The translations under genes and the position numbers were made by a program. Positions 54,100-63,805 of a DNA stretch of 64,000 nucleotides are shown one piece after another. Each line of letters begins with the position of its first letter. The stretch's first letter is position 1. The DNA lies in NCBI GenBank assembly GCA_028042835.1, contig JAOFOL010000004.1:16761-80760 (forward strand), in the 5' to 3' direction. The notes below the pieces were generated by a model that was not told the origin of the DNA, did not search any database, and worked only from the letters and a program-made list of their open reading frames with translations. Source of the DNA: Opitutales bacterium. GTDB lineage: Bacteria; Verrucomicrobiota; Verrucomicrobiia; Opitutales; Seribacteraceae.

Positions 54100-55473
54100 T
54101 TAGCGAATAGTTTCCATTCTTTCAGAAAATAATTTCCTCTGCTTGAGAAGTTGTTTGCGGTGCTTTGGGTCTTTGGCTTGATTAGTGAATTGCTGCGGGT
54201 CAGCTTTCATATTGTAAAGTTCCTCAGTTCCATCTCTGTACTTCATATAAGACCAATCTGATGTTCTAAGGGAAGTTCCTTTTGGAACAAAAGAGAGAGC
54301 TGTTCTTTTGATTTGAGCTTGTGGGTTTTTGAGAATGGGAAGGAGGCTTTCTCCTTGATTACTTCTGGGGATTGATAATCCCGCTAGATCGCAGGCTGTC
54401 GGAAACAAATCCACCAACTCGACGATTGAGGAACTTTTTCCCGGTTTTTGACCGGGAGCCTTAATGATGAGTGGTACACGGGTCACTTCTTCCCTAAGGT
54501 TGCCTTTTTGCCAAAAGTGGTGTTCTCCAAGCAGGTAGCCATGGTCACTAGTAAAGAAAATGGCGGTGTCATCGTCCAATCCAAGTGCTTTGAGTGCCCC
54601 GAGAATACGACCGACCTGTTGATCCATAAAGGTAACGGTCGCCAAATACCCTGACCACATCCTCCTTTGGTTGTCGGGAAACTTGTCGATCCCGAAGTGC
54701 TGCGAGTTGGAATTGGAAATACCCATTTTGGGAATGTCGTTCCAGTCGTTTTTAGGGACAAAAGGTAGCTTGATTTGCTTGTAAGGATAGGTCGCAAAAT
54801 ATTGCTCTGGAGCAACATTGGGATAGTGAGGGCGGACAAGCCCTACCGCGAGGAAGAAGGGCTTTTCATCTTCCCTGAAGCTTTGGAGCAGTTCGATTGA
54901 TTTGGTGGCGGCTTTCCAGTCAGGCTGGTCGGAGCCGTCTCCTTTATAATCAACAGTAACGAACATCCGGAAGGGCATCTTAGTGGACTGCCGTCCCTCG
55001 GATTCAGTCGTGAATTTGTTGAGGTTTAGACATGCGTAGTTTCCTGGTGTGTGGGCCTCTTTCCCTTGCATGTTGTACTTGGCAGACCAGCATGCGGGTA
55101 TATCTGCTCCATCCGTGCCGGCAATGATGTCACCCGGCACGCGCATGTGAAAGATCTTGCCAACCCGGGTACTGGAGTAACCATTTTTTTGAAAATGCTC
55201 TCCCCATGTGATTTCCTGACCGCCGTGATAGCGTCCACGCATGAAGCTTGCCCGGGAAGGGTAGCAGGCAGTCCCTTGGCAATAGGCGTTTTGGAAGAGT
55301 GTTCCTTCCTTGGCCAATTGATCTACATAGGGAGTCACCGCAACCTTGTTTTCATAGCAGGCGAGAGCGTCCGCCTTGAGGTCATCGGAAACGATAAGAA
55401 GAATATTTTTGAACTTAGCCTGAACAGATAGAGTTGTAAGGAAAATAAAAAAAAGAACTGTTTTACTCATCAT
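54100..55473 (-). CDS. Sulfatase (S1 family), iduronate-2-sulfatase-like
   Basis: This is a 457-residue sulfatase with a signal peptide (MMSKTVLFFIFLTTLSVQA). The formylglycine motif is CYPSR at 70-74, with Tyr in place of the usual Ser or Thr. The metal sites are LIVSDDLKAD and TSDHGYLLGEHHFWQKGN, the latter with the HxxWxK layout of iduronate-2-sulfatase. Typical also is GLVRPHYPNVAPEQYF. The gene is coupled to the TIM-barrel gene before it (four-base overlap) and belongs to a four-gene run with sugar enzymes. Confidence 0.93.
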   Translation of the reverse strand: MMSKTVLFFIFLTTLSVQAKFKNILLIVSDDLKADALACYENKVAVTPYVDQLAKEGTLFQNAYCQGTACYPSRASFMRGRYHGGQEITWGEHFQKNGYSSTRVGKIFHMRVPGDIIAGTDGADIPACWSAKYNMQGKEAHTPGNYACLNLNKFTTESEGRQSTKMPFRMFVTVDYKGDGSDQPDWKAATKSIELLQSFREDEKPFFLAVGLVRPHYPNVAPEQYFATYPYKQIKLPFVPKNDWNDIPKMGISNSNSQHFGIDKFPDNQRRMWSGYLATVTFMDQQVGRILGALKALGLDDDTAIFFTSDHGYLLGEHHFWQKGNLREEVTRVPLIIKAPGQKPGKSSSIVELVDLFPTACDLAGLSIPRSNQGESLLPILKNPQAQIKRTALSFVPKGTSLRTSDWSYMKYRDGTEELYNMKADPQQFTNQAKDPKHRKQLLKQRKLFSERMETIR

Positions 55474-56339
55474 CCATTCAGATGTTTGAGGCTTTTACGA
55501 ATACTATCCAGCGGTGCAGGGGAGTGATCCTGCTCGACATGACAGTGCTTTACTCCGGCCTTTCTGGCAGCCTGCATTATCGGTTTCATCGGAATCATGC
55601 CGTCTCCAATTTCATCAAATGCATCAGGCTGAAGTTTGCCGTAATTCGGGCAAGGAGTGCCTTTTTTCAGGTCCTTTAGGTGGAGTTGAGAGATACGCCG
55701 CCCAAGCTTTCTTAACATGGTAATGGGATCCACCCCTCCAACTTTTAACCAGAAGACATCTACCTCGAAAAACATGTCCTTAGAGAAATCTTCCACGAAC
55801 ACATCATACCCTGTTTTACCTTTGCTCAAGGGTTGGAATTCGAAGGCGTGATTGTGATAAGCAAGGCGAATGTCCGCTTGCTTAGCTTGGGATGCACCCT
55901 TGTTAAGCAAATCGGCCGTTCTCTTATAAGCGGACAAGTCAGCACGGTCAACTTCGTGAAGATAGGGGACGACGAGGTCAGTCAATTTCAACCTGTTGGC
56001 AGTTTCGAGAATCTGCTCAAAGGGTTCTCCCCCTCTTTTCTCAGGTGCGAGGAGTGAATTCCAATCGAAATGAGAAGAATTCACTTTCATACCAAGATCA
56101 CGGGATTGTTTGATTAATTCGAGTGCTTGGGGTGAGGGGAATCCGTAGGGCTCAACCTGCTTGTAGCCAATCTGAGCCACCTCAGTGAGGGTCTTGGACA
56201 AGTCTTTCTTGATCGGGTTACGAAGGGTGTAAAGCTGGAGCCCGATCTTGTCCAAATAGGGAGTACTGGATGTGCGTGCGAATGATGGAAGGCAAACGGT
56301 AAGTCCGCTTGTGAAGTGTATGAAGGATCGACGATTCAT
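55470..56339 (-). CDS. Sugar phosphate isomerase/epimerase-type TIM barrel, exported
   Basis: ATG 56339 starts MNRRSFIHFTSGLTVCLPSFA, a twin-arginine-like signal; an earlier ATG at 56366 is possible. The barrel has IGLQLYTLRNPIKKDLSKTL, LRLAYHNHAFEF with metal-binding His, and FFEVDVFWLKVGGVDP. HLKDLKKG and the final HCHVEQDHSP carry further metal ligands. A sugar isomerase or epimerase acting on products of the adjacent sulfatase is a reasonable inference. Confidence 0.87.
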   Translation of the reverse strand: MNRRSFIHFTSGLTVCLPSFARTSSTPYLDKIGLQLYTLRNPIKKDLSKTLTEVAQIGYKQVEPYGFPSPQALELIKQSRDLGMKVNSSHFDWNSLLAPEKRGGEPFEQILETANRLKLTDLVVPYLHEVDRADLSAYKRTADLLNKGASQAKQADIRLAYHNHAFEFQPLSKGKTGYDVFVEDFSKDMFFEVDVFWLKVGGVDPITMLRKLGRRISQLHLKDLKKGTPCPNYGKLQPDAFDEIGDGMIPMKPIMQAARKAGVKHCHVEQDHSPAPLDSIRKSLKHLNG

Positions 56340-56381
56340 GGATAGTTGGTATACATCCACGGGCAACAGGTTTGCAAGATA

Positions 56382-57047
56382 TCAATTCGGGTCTTTTGGT
56401 TTTTGATGAGGGAGAGGAGATGATTCATCTTTTTGGGAAAAGAATGCGATTTTAAATTTCCTAAAGAATGAAAGAAAGAAGAGGCAAAAATGAAAGCAGG
56501 AGGGAAGGGCGGCTGATACCCCCATGATCAGTCCGAAGTAGATGTTCTTTACATTCTCCCGGCCAGTCGGGTCCTGCAATGCTTGAACGGCCCGAGTGGT
56601 GTATTTCGTACTTCTATCCACCAGTTCTTCAGGTGCATTTTCCCATATACTGATGATCCAACCTCCAAATGTAAAAACAAACAAAACCCAAAAGGTTGCG
56701 AGAATGGCGATGATCAAATCGAGAGATAAATGAAAAATGTAATCTGAAGTTTTTTGTGCAGCCAAAGCTCTTCTTATTATCCAAATCGTTATGAAAAAAG
56801 ATAGGCTGTCAAACAAAGCACCAAAAAAGCCAACAGGTATTTGCAACTTAATATAATGTGATGCCTCGTGAGTTTGCATATAAAAAGGGAAAGCTGTGTA
56901 AATAGCCCACCAGTAACATCCAATATTTAAGAAAATAAAAAATATGAACAGGAGAGGGAAAAAAAAGACAATCCTTCCCCTCCTTCGTTCATACAGGTCT
57001 AGTATCGTATGAAGCGAATCTCTCCAAATCGAAATAATTTCGCTCAT
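56382..57047 (-). CDS. Membrane protein of unknown function, 221 aa
   Basis: The protein has about four membrane helices (residues about 25-50, 75-92, 105-132 and 170-190) with short polar ends. The N terminus is cytoplasmic-looking (MSEIISIWRDSLHTILDLYERRRG). I recognise no family. It lies between the Gfo/Idh and TIM-barrel genes in one direction and probably belongs to their operon. Confidence 0.65.
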   Translation of the reverse strand: MSEIISIWRDSLHTILDLYERRRGRIVFFFPLLFIFFIFLNIGCYWWAIYTAFPFYMQTHEASHYIKLQIPVGFFGALFDSLSFFITIWIIRRALAAQKTSDYIFHLSLDLIIAILATFWVLFVFTFGGWIISIWENAPEELVDRSTKYTTRAVQALQDPTGRENVKNIYFGLIMGVSAALPSCFHFCLFFLSFFRKFKIAFFSQKDESSPLPHQKPKDPN

Positions 57048-57062
57048 GACTCTTTTAAATAT

Positions 57063-58025
57063 TTATGGATCTAGCTTTACATGCCTGTTTTCAGAAACTG
57101 AGGTTTCGCATGCTTCAATCATTTTCATACAAGTTATGGCATCGTCGAGAGTTGATAAGGGTTGTTCTCCAAGCCCGATTACTTTTTCGAGAAAGTGTTT
57201 GCCCGTTTCACGGATAGTGTAAGGGTAAGCGGAATAGGTTTGGGAGTGTACGACAGCAGGAGTATTTTCTACCCAGTCGCGATAGCTGTATCGAGTGGCT
57301 CCTTTAGTACCGATAATTTTGATCATAAAAGTCCATGGGTCACCCGCATGGTCATCAGATGCGAAACTGGCGCAAAGGTGAGACATTGCGTGGTTTTTCA
57401 TTTTCATAGTTACCATGGCAATATTTTCCTGTGGTACGGAGCCATCATTGACCGTGGATTTCATGCATGAAACTAGTTCCGGTTCGCCAACTAGATAAAG
57501 TGAGCAGTAAGCATGGTGAGTAAGGATCTGACGGATTACACCTGGGTACCTTCCCGCTACTTCTTCGGGGTGATGAATATTGTAAAGTACATAGAGTGAG
57601 ACAATATCGCCCAATTTCCCTGAATTTATCATTTCCTTTGCTCTGAGGATTGATGGCTCATAGATGTAATTATGTACAGGAGCCACTTGTACCGAGTTTT
57701 TTCTAGCAGCTTCTCTTAAATCTTGAATTTCGGATATGGTAACAGCTGTAGGTTTTTCAACTAAGACATGTTTGCCCGCCTCAATTGCCTGCTTTGCATA
57801 AGCGTGATGGGTCTCCATGTTCGTAAGAATATAGACAACATCAACTGCTTGGATCAGTTTTTCTGGAGATTCAAAAACTCTACAATTGAAGAGGGCTGCT
57901 TTTTCCTCAGCTTTGGCTGGTGTACGATTCCATATCCCAGTCAGTTCTGCTCCCGCTGCTTGGATAACTCCCTCTCCGTGTAAATAGGCGATATCGCCTG
58001 CTCCTATAAAACCAACTTTTATCAT
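57063..58025 (-). CDS. Gfo/Idh/MocA family oxidoreductase
   Basis: ATG 58025 (after AAAAGAGAA) gives MIKVGFIGAGDIAYLHG, the usual N-terminal Rossmann motif. EKPTAVT is the conserved Lys-Pro region, followed by a Gfo/Idh C-terminal domain with LTHHAYCSLYLVGEPE. The enzyme should oxidise or reduce a sugar derivative with NAD(P). It heads the run leading through the membrane protein and TIM barrel to the sulfatase, so it may act on the same glycan. Confidence 0.9.
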   Translation of the reverse strand: MIKVGFIGAGDIAYLHGEGVIQAAGAELTGIWNRTPAKAEEKAALFNCRVFESPEKLIQAVDVVYILTNMETHHAYAKQAIEAGKHVLVEKPTAVTISEIQDLREAARKNSVQVAPVHNYIYEPSILRAKEMINSGKLGDIVSLYVLYNIHHPEEVAGRYPGVIRQILTHHAYCSLYLVGEPELVSCMKSTVNDGSVPQENIAMVTMKMKNHAMSHLCASFASDDHAGDPWTFMIKIIGTKGATRYSYRDWVENTPAVVHSQTYSAYPYTIRETGKHFLEKVIGLGEQPLSTLDDAITCMKMIEACETSVSENRHVKLDP

Positions 58026-58128
58026 TTCTCTTTTATCTCGTTCAAACAACTTTTTTTCAAGGGAAAGTGAATAATTGGTGTTTTGGGCTTTTCAGTTCGT
58101 TGAATCTCGCCATGGTTCAGATAAGTTT

Positions 58129-60384
58129 ATGATAAAAAAGAAAATCATCCCAAGGCTTAGTTTAAAGCATATTTTTACGGGTGTTTTTTGTGGTGTAATT
58201 CTTTTATTCGCCTTGTTGTGGTTGAGTGCTCCTATCATCTTTGATTGGGGTATTAGATATTTATCCAGTGCAGTCGATCCCGAAGAATTTGATGTCCAAG
58301 TTGAACAATTGGATCCTTGGGAAACAAGAATTAATCAGGTGGTTTTTAACACAGAAGAAGCGAATTTAACGATTGGAAGTGTACATCTCCAATATGATCC
58401 GGTTGGCTTGGCTCTTGGGGACTTAAATTCTTTTACCGTGCGTAATTTGGATTTAACCCTTGATGGTAAGCATCTTCTTGATGAAGCCTTATCTGAAAAA
58501 GAAGTTAAGGAAGAGGCAGATATTGAATGGCTCGGAGAAATTGGTGAGTTTTTATCTGATCCTCGCCTTAAACATCTCCGAGTTTTGAATTCCGATATTT
58601 CCCTAATGTGGACGGGTCTGATATTACCATTGAAATTTGAATTAAAGGGTGACTACAACGAAGGCTTGGCCAGGTCTACATTTGATGGAGATTTTGCGGA
58701 GTTTCCCTTTCTCTCTGAACTGCGTTTTTGGCGGGAAGAGAAAGATACTTATGCGGATATTCAAGTGGAATTTACGGATCTTAATAAGAGTAAGAAGTTG
58801 AAATCCATATTTGAGAGATTTTCAGGAGTAACCATTGGGGATGATTTATCTTTCAATTCTGGAGACTTGGTAATGGAAGGCGTTGGTCGAATAGACGGCA
58901 ATATGTTTCAAGATCTTTTTCTAGAGTTTAACGGCACCAATATTTTTGGTGAATTGAATGGTTTTCCTTTTTCTATTCATAAATTCATTTCCTTTATTAC
59001 TCCTAAAGAGGGAGGAGATTTAGATTCGCGAACTTATGCAAATCTAGAAATCCCAAGCTATGCAAGATTCCGAGGAATAGCTTTGGGTGCAGATTTGGAT
59101 GGAGAAATAATGACAATTAGACCATCAGTTCAAAATATAGATACATCTGAAACCTTTGGTCAAATGAGCCTTAGGGGGTTGAGCTTACCAGTTGTTGATC
59201 TTAATTTTTCCAATGTAAGAGAATTTCCTTTGGACCAGCCGTTAGATATTTTCTTTGATTCCTGGAGTGTTGCTAATGGAGCATTTAGTCTGATGGATGG
59301 TAGATTAAACTTTATCTGGAATGAGGATATCGAAATTCTTGGGTTACAAGTTTTACCGCTTAATGCTATACTGGCTGATCTAAATATTCGATTATTGGGT
59401 CTTTCATTTAATGGTCTGTTAAATCCCGTAAAGCCATTATATCCTAAGTTTAATCAGATTCTTTCCTGTGAAAAAGCAGTACTAGGGGAAGATTCTCTGA
59501 TTGAAAATCTTTCTTTAAGTTTTCGCACTGCTGGTGAGTCTGTATTACAAGTTAATTCGGTAACTGCGAGGGTGGCGGGAATATTAGCTGATTTTTCACC
59601 TGCGAATGTAACCGTAATTTTATCAGAGGAAAACCCGGGGGAATATAAAGTTGATTTTAATGGTTCTGATATTCGATTGGGTGGTGAAAAATTTATGATC
59701 GATGGATTAAGTGGATCTATTACGATTCAGTCTTTTGATCCTTTACTTACAAGTGAATCTAATCAATTAACTTTCAAAAAGTTAACTGCTGGGGATTTGG
59801 TAATGGAAGATGGTAATTTCAGTTTTGCGGTAAATGAGGGTGGAGAGTTTATCATTTCAAATTTTTCTGTTCGGGGTTTTGGTGGAAGTATCGAGGTTGA
59901 ATCTGCGAAGTGGAAGATGTATACGGATTTTTTTAAATTTGAGACAAAACTGTCGAATGTGAATGGTCAGCAAATAGCTGATTTTTTTGATGAATTGGGG
60001 GTCAATATCGATGGTAACTTTTCTGGTCTTGTTTCTTTTTCTAATTATGATGGAGTGTGGGATTTTGGAACAGGCTTTCTTCAACTCGATCCGTCTGAAA
60101 ATGCACACATCAAATTTAAAAAAGGTGATATGATTTATGGAGGTATTGATCCGAATGATCCCCAAAATGAAAATTTAAAACTTACGGCGTGGGCTCTTCA
60201 AGATCTTGCTGTCGATGGAATGAGGATTAATTTTAAAGTTTTGGAAAATGAGCGTCAGATAATTATGAGTATTAATGGAGTTAGGGAAACGGATGATCGA
60301 AAAGTAGACTTGGATTATAAACCACGGTTTCTGGGTGGTTTGCAGGATTTGTTAAATTGGAAAGCAAATATGGTAAGACCTTAG
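58129..60384 (+). CDS. ydbH: YdbH-like AsmA/TamB-superfamily protein
   Basis: The frame opens at 58075; ATG 58129 starts MIKKKIIPRLSLKHIF and then a membrane helix (about 16-38). The rest is a long beta-rich repeating-groove protein, with a C-terminal YdbH signature (GFLQLDPSENAHIKFKKGDM, then ALQDLAVDGMRINFK). In E. coli, YdbH spans the periplasm and, with the lipoprotein YnbE, carries phospholipid between membranes. The two genes that follow here match YnbE and YdbL in order, which supports the assignment. Confidence 0.82.
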   Translation: MIKKKIIPRLSLKHIFTGVFCGVILLFALLWLSAPIIFDWGIRYLSSAVDPEEFDVQVEQLDPWETRINQVVFNTEEANLTIGSVHLQYDPVGLALGDLNSFTVRNLDLTLDGKHLLDEALSEKEVKEEADIEWLGEIGEFLSDPRLKHLRVLNSDISLMWTGLILPLKFELKGDYNEGLARSTFDGDFAEFPFLSELRFWREEKDTYADIQVEFTDLNKSKKLKSIFERFSGVTIGDDLSFNSGDLVMEGVGRIDGNMFQDLFLEFNGTNIFGELNGFPFSIHKFISFITPKEGGDLDSRTYANLEIPSYARFRGIALGADLDGEIMTIRPSVQNIDTSETFGQMSLRGLSLPVVDLNFSNVREFPLDQPLDIFFDSWSVANGAFSLMDGRLNFIWNEDIEILGLQVLPLNAILADLNIRLLGLSFNGLLNPVKPLYPKFNQILSCEKAVLGEDSLIENLSLSFRTAGESVLQVNSVTARVAGILADFSPANVTVILSEENPGEYKVDFNGSDIRLGGEKFMIDGLSGSITIQSFDPLLTSESNQLTFKKLTAGDLVMEDGNFSFAVNEGGEFIISNFSVRGFGGSIEVESAKWKMYTDFFKFETKLSNVNGQQIADFFDELGVNIDGNFSGLVSFSNYDGVWDFGTGFLQLDPSENAHIKFKKGDMIYGGIDPNDPQNENLKLTAWALQDLAVDGMRINFKVLENERQIIMSINGVRETDDRKVDLDYKPRFLGGLQDLLNWKANMVRP

Positions 60385-60462
60385 GCTTTTAATATTGGTA
60401 ATTTCACTAAATAGCTGAAAACCAGTTTGCAGAATTCTTCGATATAGCATTACATTGAAAAA

Positions 60463-60642
60463 ATGTATAAATCATCACTTGGAATCTTTTTGTTTTCTAT
60501 TATTTTTGCTCTTTTTTCATGCACCCCAATAAAAACCGAGCACCATATTACTTTAGATCACAATATTACCATTAAAATTGAGAAAGAGGTGAATGATTTC
60601 CTTGATGAACTCTATGATGACGAACCTTCTATCTCCGAATAA
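60463..60642 (+). CDS. ynbE: YnbE-like small lipoprotein
   Basis: This is a 59-residue lipoprotein: MYKSSLGIFLFSIIFALFSC with lipobox LFSC20, then PIKTEHHITLDHNITIKIEKEV, which matches the YnbE pattern of a short strand-forming segment, and an acidic C terminus. In E. coli YnbE adds strands to the C-terminal end of YdbH and links it to the outer membrane. Position between ydbH and ydbL fits. Confidence 0.8.
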   Translation: MYKSSLGIFLFSIIFALFSCTPIKTEHHITLDHNITIKIEKEVNDFLDELYDDEPSISE

Positions 60643-60653
60643 ATATACAAGCC

Positions 60654-61028
60654 ATGAGTAAATTAATTTTATCTAAGACATTCATTTTCTTAAGTTTCCT
60701 TTCTTTAACTCTTACAATTAATTCATTTGCAGACTTCAGTAGTCGGATGAAGGAAAGACTACCTGAAATTGTGAAAGCCAAAAACAGTGGTTTTATTGGA
60801 GAAGGAACTGAGGGTTTGGTTCATGTTAGAGGAACTGGAACCAAGGCAGTAAAAAAATTAGTGGATGACGAAAATAATGACCGCAAGATACTTTTTTCGG
60901 CAATGTCGAAAAAAACGGGAGGTTCTGTGGATGAAGTGGCATCTAAGTTTTCCAAAGCTTTAGTAAAAAAAAGTAAAAAAGGGCATTGGTTTCGGAAATC
61001 TTCAGGTAAGTGGATTCAAAGAAATTAA
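60654..61028 (+). CDS. ydbL: YdbL-like (DUF1318) periplasmic protein
   Basis: The 124-residue protein has a signal peptide ending near NSFA|DF. The DUF1318-type body reads IVKAKNSGFIGEGTEGLVHV, then VKKLVDDENNDRKILFSAMS and VDEVASKFSKALVKKSKKG; the end HWFRKSSGKWIQRN is typical. In E. coli YdbL affects YdbH-YnbE assembly. It starts 12 bases after the YnbE-like stop. Confidence 0.8.
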   Translation: MSKLILSKTFIFLSFLSLTLTINSFADFSSRMKERLPEIVKAKNSGFIGEGTEGLVHVRGTGTKAVKKLVDDENNDRKILFSAMSKKTGGSVDEVASKFSKALVKKSKKGHWFRKSSGKWIQRN

Positions 61029-61144
61029 AATTAGCAGATTTATTTGATTTAATCCTCCCGGAGTGCTTCTGGGTACGAGAATTTCGCTGGTTGAAGTCTT
61101 TTTCATTGTCCATTCATTATCCTTTGTCAAATTAGGTGGCATTA

Positions 61145-61462
61145 ATGGAAGAAATAATTGAAAGAATTTTAAGTCATCCACTGTTGATAGTCTGCTTGAG
61201 CTTAGTTTGCCTGTTGCTCCTTTTCTCTATCCTCAAGGGTTTGTTGAAATTGGCAATTTGCGCTTTGATTGCGGGAGGCTTGTTTATGGGCTACCTGCAC
61301 TATTTTCAGGAAGAATATCCGTTGCCGGATGTTGATTTCGAAAAGCTAGAAGAAATAAAGGGTACGATCCTTAAGTATGTACCTGTGGACTTGAATTCAA
61401 CTTCGGATTTAAATTTTTCTCTGCCAGACCGAAATTCCACTTTGACTCCCCGTATTCCTTAG
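61145..61462 (+). CDS. Small membrane protein, 105 aa
   Basis: ATG 61145 follows AGGTGG by six bases and is preferred over GTG 61136. Two hydrophobic helices (HPLLIVCLSLVCLLLLFSIL and LKLAICALIAGGLFMGYL) are followed by a soluble tail rich in acidic and Asn/Ser residues. Unknown function. It starts about 25 bases before the LolC/E-like permease and is likely transcribed with it. Confidence 0.65.
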   Translation: MEEIIERILSHPLLIVCLSLVCLLLLFSILKGLLKLAICALIAGGLFMGYLHYFQEEYPLPDVDFEKLEEIKGTILKYVPVDLNSTSDLNFSLPDRNSTLTPRIP

Positions 61463-61488
61463 AATTTGGAATTCGGGGTATTCGTACT

Positions 61489-63102
61489 ATGAAATCTGCT
61501 TGGCCTCTTTTTCTGGCTTGGAAACAATTATTTCCTTCCCAACGGAAAGTATCCTTTTTTTCATTGTTAGCAATTATTGGAGTGGCTTTAGGAGTAAATG
61601 TGATGATTGTTGTTGTGGCATTCATGCAGGGTTTTCAGCAGAAATTCAGGACTGATATTATTGACTCGCAGGGCCATGCAAGAGCTGTCCCCTTGCATCG
61701 ACAATTAGATTGGCGGGAAAGCGTTGAAACTATCAAGGGAAAATCCCAAGTTTCAAAAGTTACGCCCTATCTTCAAGGACACTTATTAGTTCAAAATAGA
61801 GATTACAATGCTGTGCCTTTTTCGATGGGAATTGAACCTACTGATGGAAATGGTGTTCTACCAATTAATGAGTTTCTCAAAAATGGGCATATTGCAATTC
61901 AAGGGTATGACAGCAAGGATTTAACGCCTGTACCAACTACTCAAACGCTCGAGGATGATGTGGTTTTTATTACTCAACAGGTAGCTAACCGTCTCGGTGT
62001 TAGACCATCCACAATTTTACAAATTTATGATCTCAATAAATCTGAAAATAATTCAATTTCAAAAGGAGATATATCCGTAGTTCGACTTGACCCATTCGTC
62101 AAAAGTGGAGAGTGGGTCATCGAGTTCAGCAATGATCAAAATTTCAGCTTACGAAATGCGTTAGGTACAATAGAGAGGCATGCTTCATTAGGTTCGGGAC
62201 CCCCGGATTTAGGATGGGGATATCCGAAATTTGATATAAAAGAAGGAGACTATCCATTTGCCTCAGGAGATATCTATAAGTTTCAGGTATTCCGCTCATC
62301 TATCCTTGAAGTCTATTCACCAAGTATGATTGAAAATGCCAAATCAGACGAGATGGCTCCTCCTCGAGAGGTTCGAGTGGGAGGAATATTTGAGGTCCCA
62401 TGGCAGGGCTTTCATGCAGATGCACTCTTTGGTACACGTCGCTTTATGGAAGATATGCGTGGTGAGGTAGATGTGTGTGATGGGTTTTTCATTAAATTTA
62501 AATCGGAATTTTTTGAGGATGAAGGAAGATTAGGTCAGCTTTGTACTAAATTAGAAGATGACTTAGATGGAGATTGGAGTGTTATGCCATGGTTTGTGGA
62601 AAATGCGTGGTTCTTTGACCTTTTAAAGTTTGAGGAGTATCTAATGGTTTTGATTATGATCCCAATTGGTCTCGTAGCTGCCTTCGCCATTGCCATTGCT
62701 TTAATGACAACTGTTCTAAGGAAAATTAGAGAAATCGGGCTCCTTGTTGCAATGGGAGGTAGCCGGTTTGCAGTGGGTACAATTTTTTGCTTTCAGGGTT
62801 TTATCATTGGATCAATGGGCGCGTTACTTGGTTGTGCTTTAGCATTGCTCTTTATTCGGTATCGAGACTCGTTAATGAATTTTATTGTTACTCGTATTGC
62901 AGGTGAGGAGGGGCAGGCTGGGGTCACTCAGTTCTATGATTTCTACAGTCTTGATGTACCATATCCATGGGAGTCAGAGCAGAGCCTTTCTACTTTTTTG
63001 ACCTTTATTCTTTTTGCAATTCTAGTTTCGACTGTTGCTGGGTTACTTCCTGCTTGGCGGGCAGCCCGAATGAATCCAGCGGAGGCTTTGCGAAGTGAGT
63101 AA
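61489..63102 (+). CDS. LolC/E-like ABC transporter permease
   Basis: This is a 537-residue FtsX-family permease. The N-terminal cytoplasmic segment and helix (SLLAIIGVALGVNVMIVVVAF) are followed by a large periplasmic domain and three C-terminal helices (LMVLIMIPIGLVAAFAIAIA, FQGFIIGSMGALLGCALALL, FILFAILVSTVAGLLPAW). It ends AWRAARMNPAEALRSE, the LolC/E signature. It probably extracts lipoproteins for the outer membrane, though MacB-like roles are possible. It overlaps the ATPase gene by eight bases. Confidence 0.86.
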   Translation: MKSAWPLFLAWKQLFPSQRKVSFFSLLAIIGVALGVNVMIVVVAFMQGFQQKFRTDIIDSQGHARAVPLHRQLDWRESVETIKGKSQVSKVTPYLQGHLLVQNRDYNAVPFSMGIEPTDGNGVLPINEFLKNGHIAIQGYDSKDLTPVPTTQTLEDDVVFITQQVANRLGVRPSTILQIYDLNKSENNSISKGDISVVRLDPFVKSGEWVIEFSNDQNFSLRNALGTIERHASLGSGPPDLGWGYPKFDIKEGDYPFASGDIYKFQVFRSSILEVYSPSMIENAKSDEMAPPREVRVGGIFEVPWQGFHADALFGTRRFMEDMRGEVDVCDGFFIKFKSEFFEDEGRLGQLCTKLEDDLDGDWSVMPWFVENAWFFDLLKFEEYLMVLIMIPIGLVAAFAIAIALMTTVLRKIREIGLLVAMGGSRFAVGTIFCFQGFIIGSMGALLGCALALLFIRYRDSLMNFIVTRIAGEEGQAGVTQFYDFYSLDVPYPWESEQSLSTFLTFILFAILVSTVAGLLPAWRAARMNPAEALRSE

Positions 63103-63793
63103 CAATGATCGAAATATTGTTCTGCAAGCTGAGGGCTTATGTAAAAGCTTTTCGGTCGTTGGTGAAAAGCTAAAAGTATTGGAAGAAATTGATTTAAAGT
63201 TAAAAAAATCTTCCTCCTTAAGTATACGGGGAGACTCCGGATGCGGAAAGACAACTCTTCTGAACTTACTGGCACGATTGGAACCAGCTGATTCGGGCCT
63301 GCTCCATTGGGGAGCAAAAATAATTAATGCACAAGATAAACCATGTTCTAAGGAAGCAAACTGGCGTGCAAAATATATTGGAGTCGTTTATCAATCCTAT
63401 TATCTAATCCCTGAATTAACAGTGCTTGAAAATGTGATGATGAGTGTAAGGCTTTCAAAATTATCACTCACCAACTATAAAGAAAGGGCGCTCCAATTAT
63501 TGGAAGAAATGGGAGTTGGCAATAAATGTCAGCAAATTCCAACGAAATTATCCGGTGGGGAAAGACAAAGAGTTGCGATTGCCCGGGCTTTGGTGAATAA
63601 TCCAGTAGTCATCTTAGCTGATGAGCCAACTGGTAACCTTGATGAACGAACTGGTGGGGAAGTTATGGACTTACTTCTCAATACCTGTTCGAAAGAAGGG
63701 ACGAGTTTAATTCTTGTAACCCACAACCCGAATTATGCACGGGCTACAGAACAGTCCTCGTTTCTGAAAGATGGAAGATTAATCTATGAGTAA
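63095..63793 (+). CDS. LolD-like ABC transporter ATP-binding protein
   Basis: This is a 232-residue ATPase of the LolD group that begins with a GTG overlapping the end of the permease gene. Walker A is GDSGCGKTTLLN, the signature LSGGERQRVAIARAL, Walker B VVILADEPTGNLD, and the H-loop LVTHN. It is the partner of the permease before it. Confidence 0.92.
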   Translation: MSNNDRNIVLQAEGLCKSFSVVGEKLKVLEEIDLKLKKSSSLSIRGDSGCGKTTLLNLLARLEPADSGLLHWGAKIINAQDKPCSKEANWRAKYIGVVYQSYYLIPELTVLENVMMSVRLSKLSLTNYKERALQLLEEMGVGNKCQQIPTKLSGGERQRVAIARALVNNPVVILADEPTGNLDERTGGEVMDLLLNTCSKEGTSLILVTHNPNYARATEQSSFLKDGRLIYE

Positions 63794-63805
63794 AATTACC
63801 AAGTT

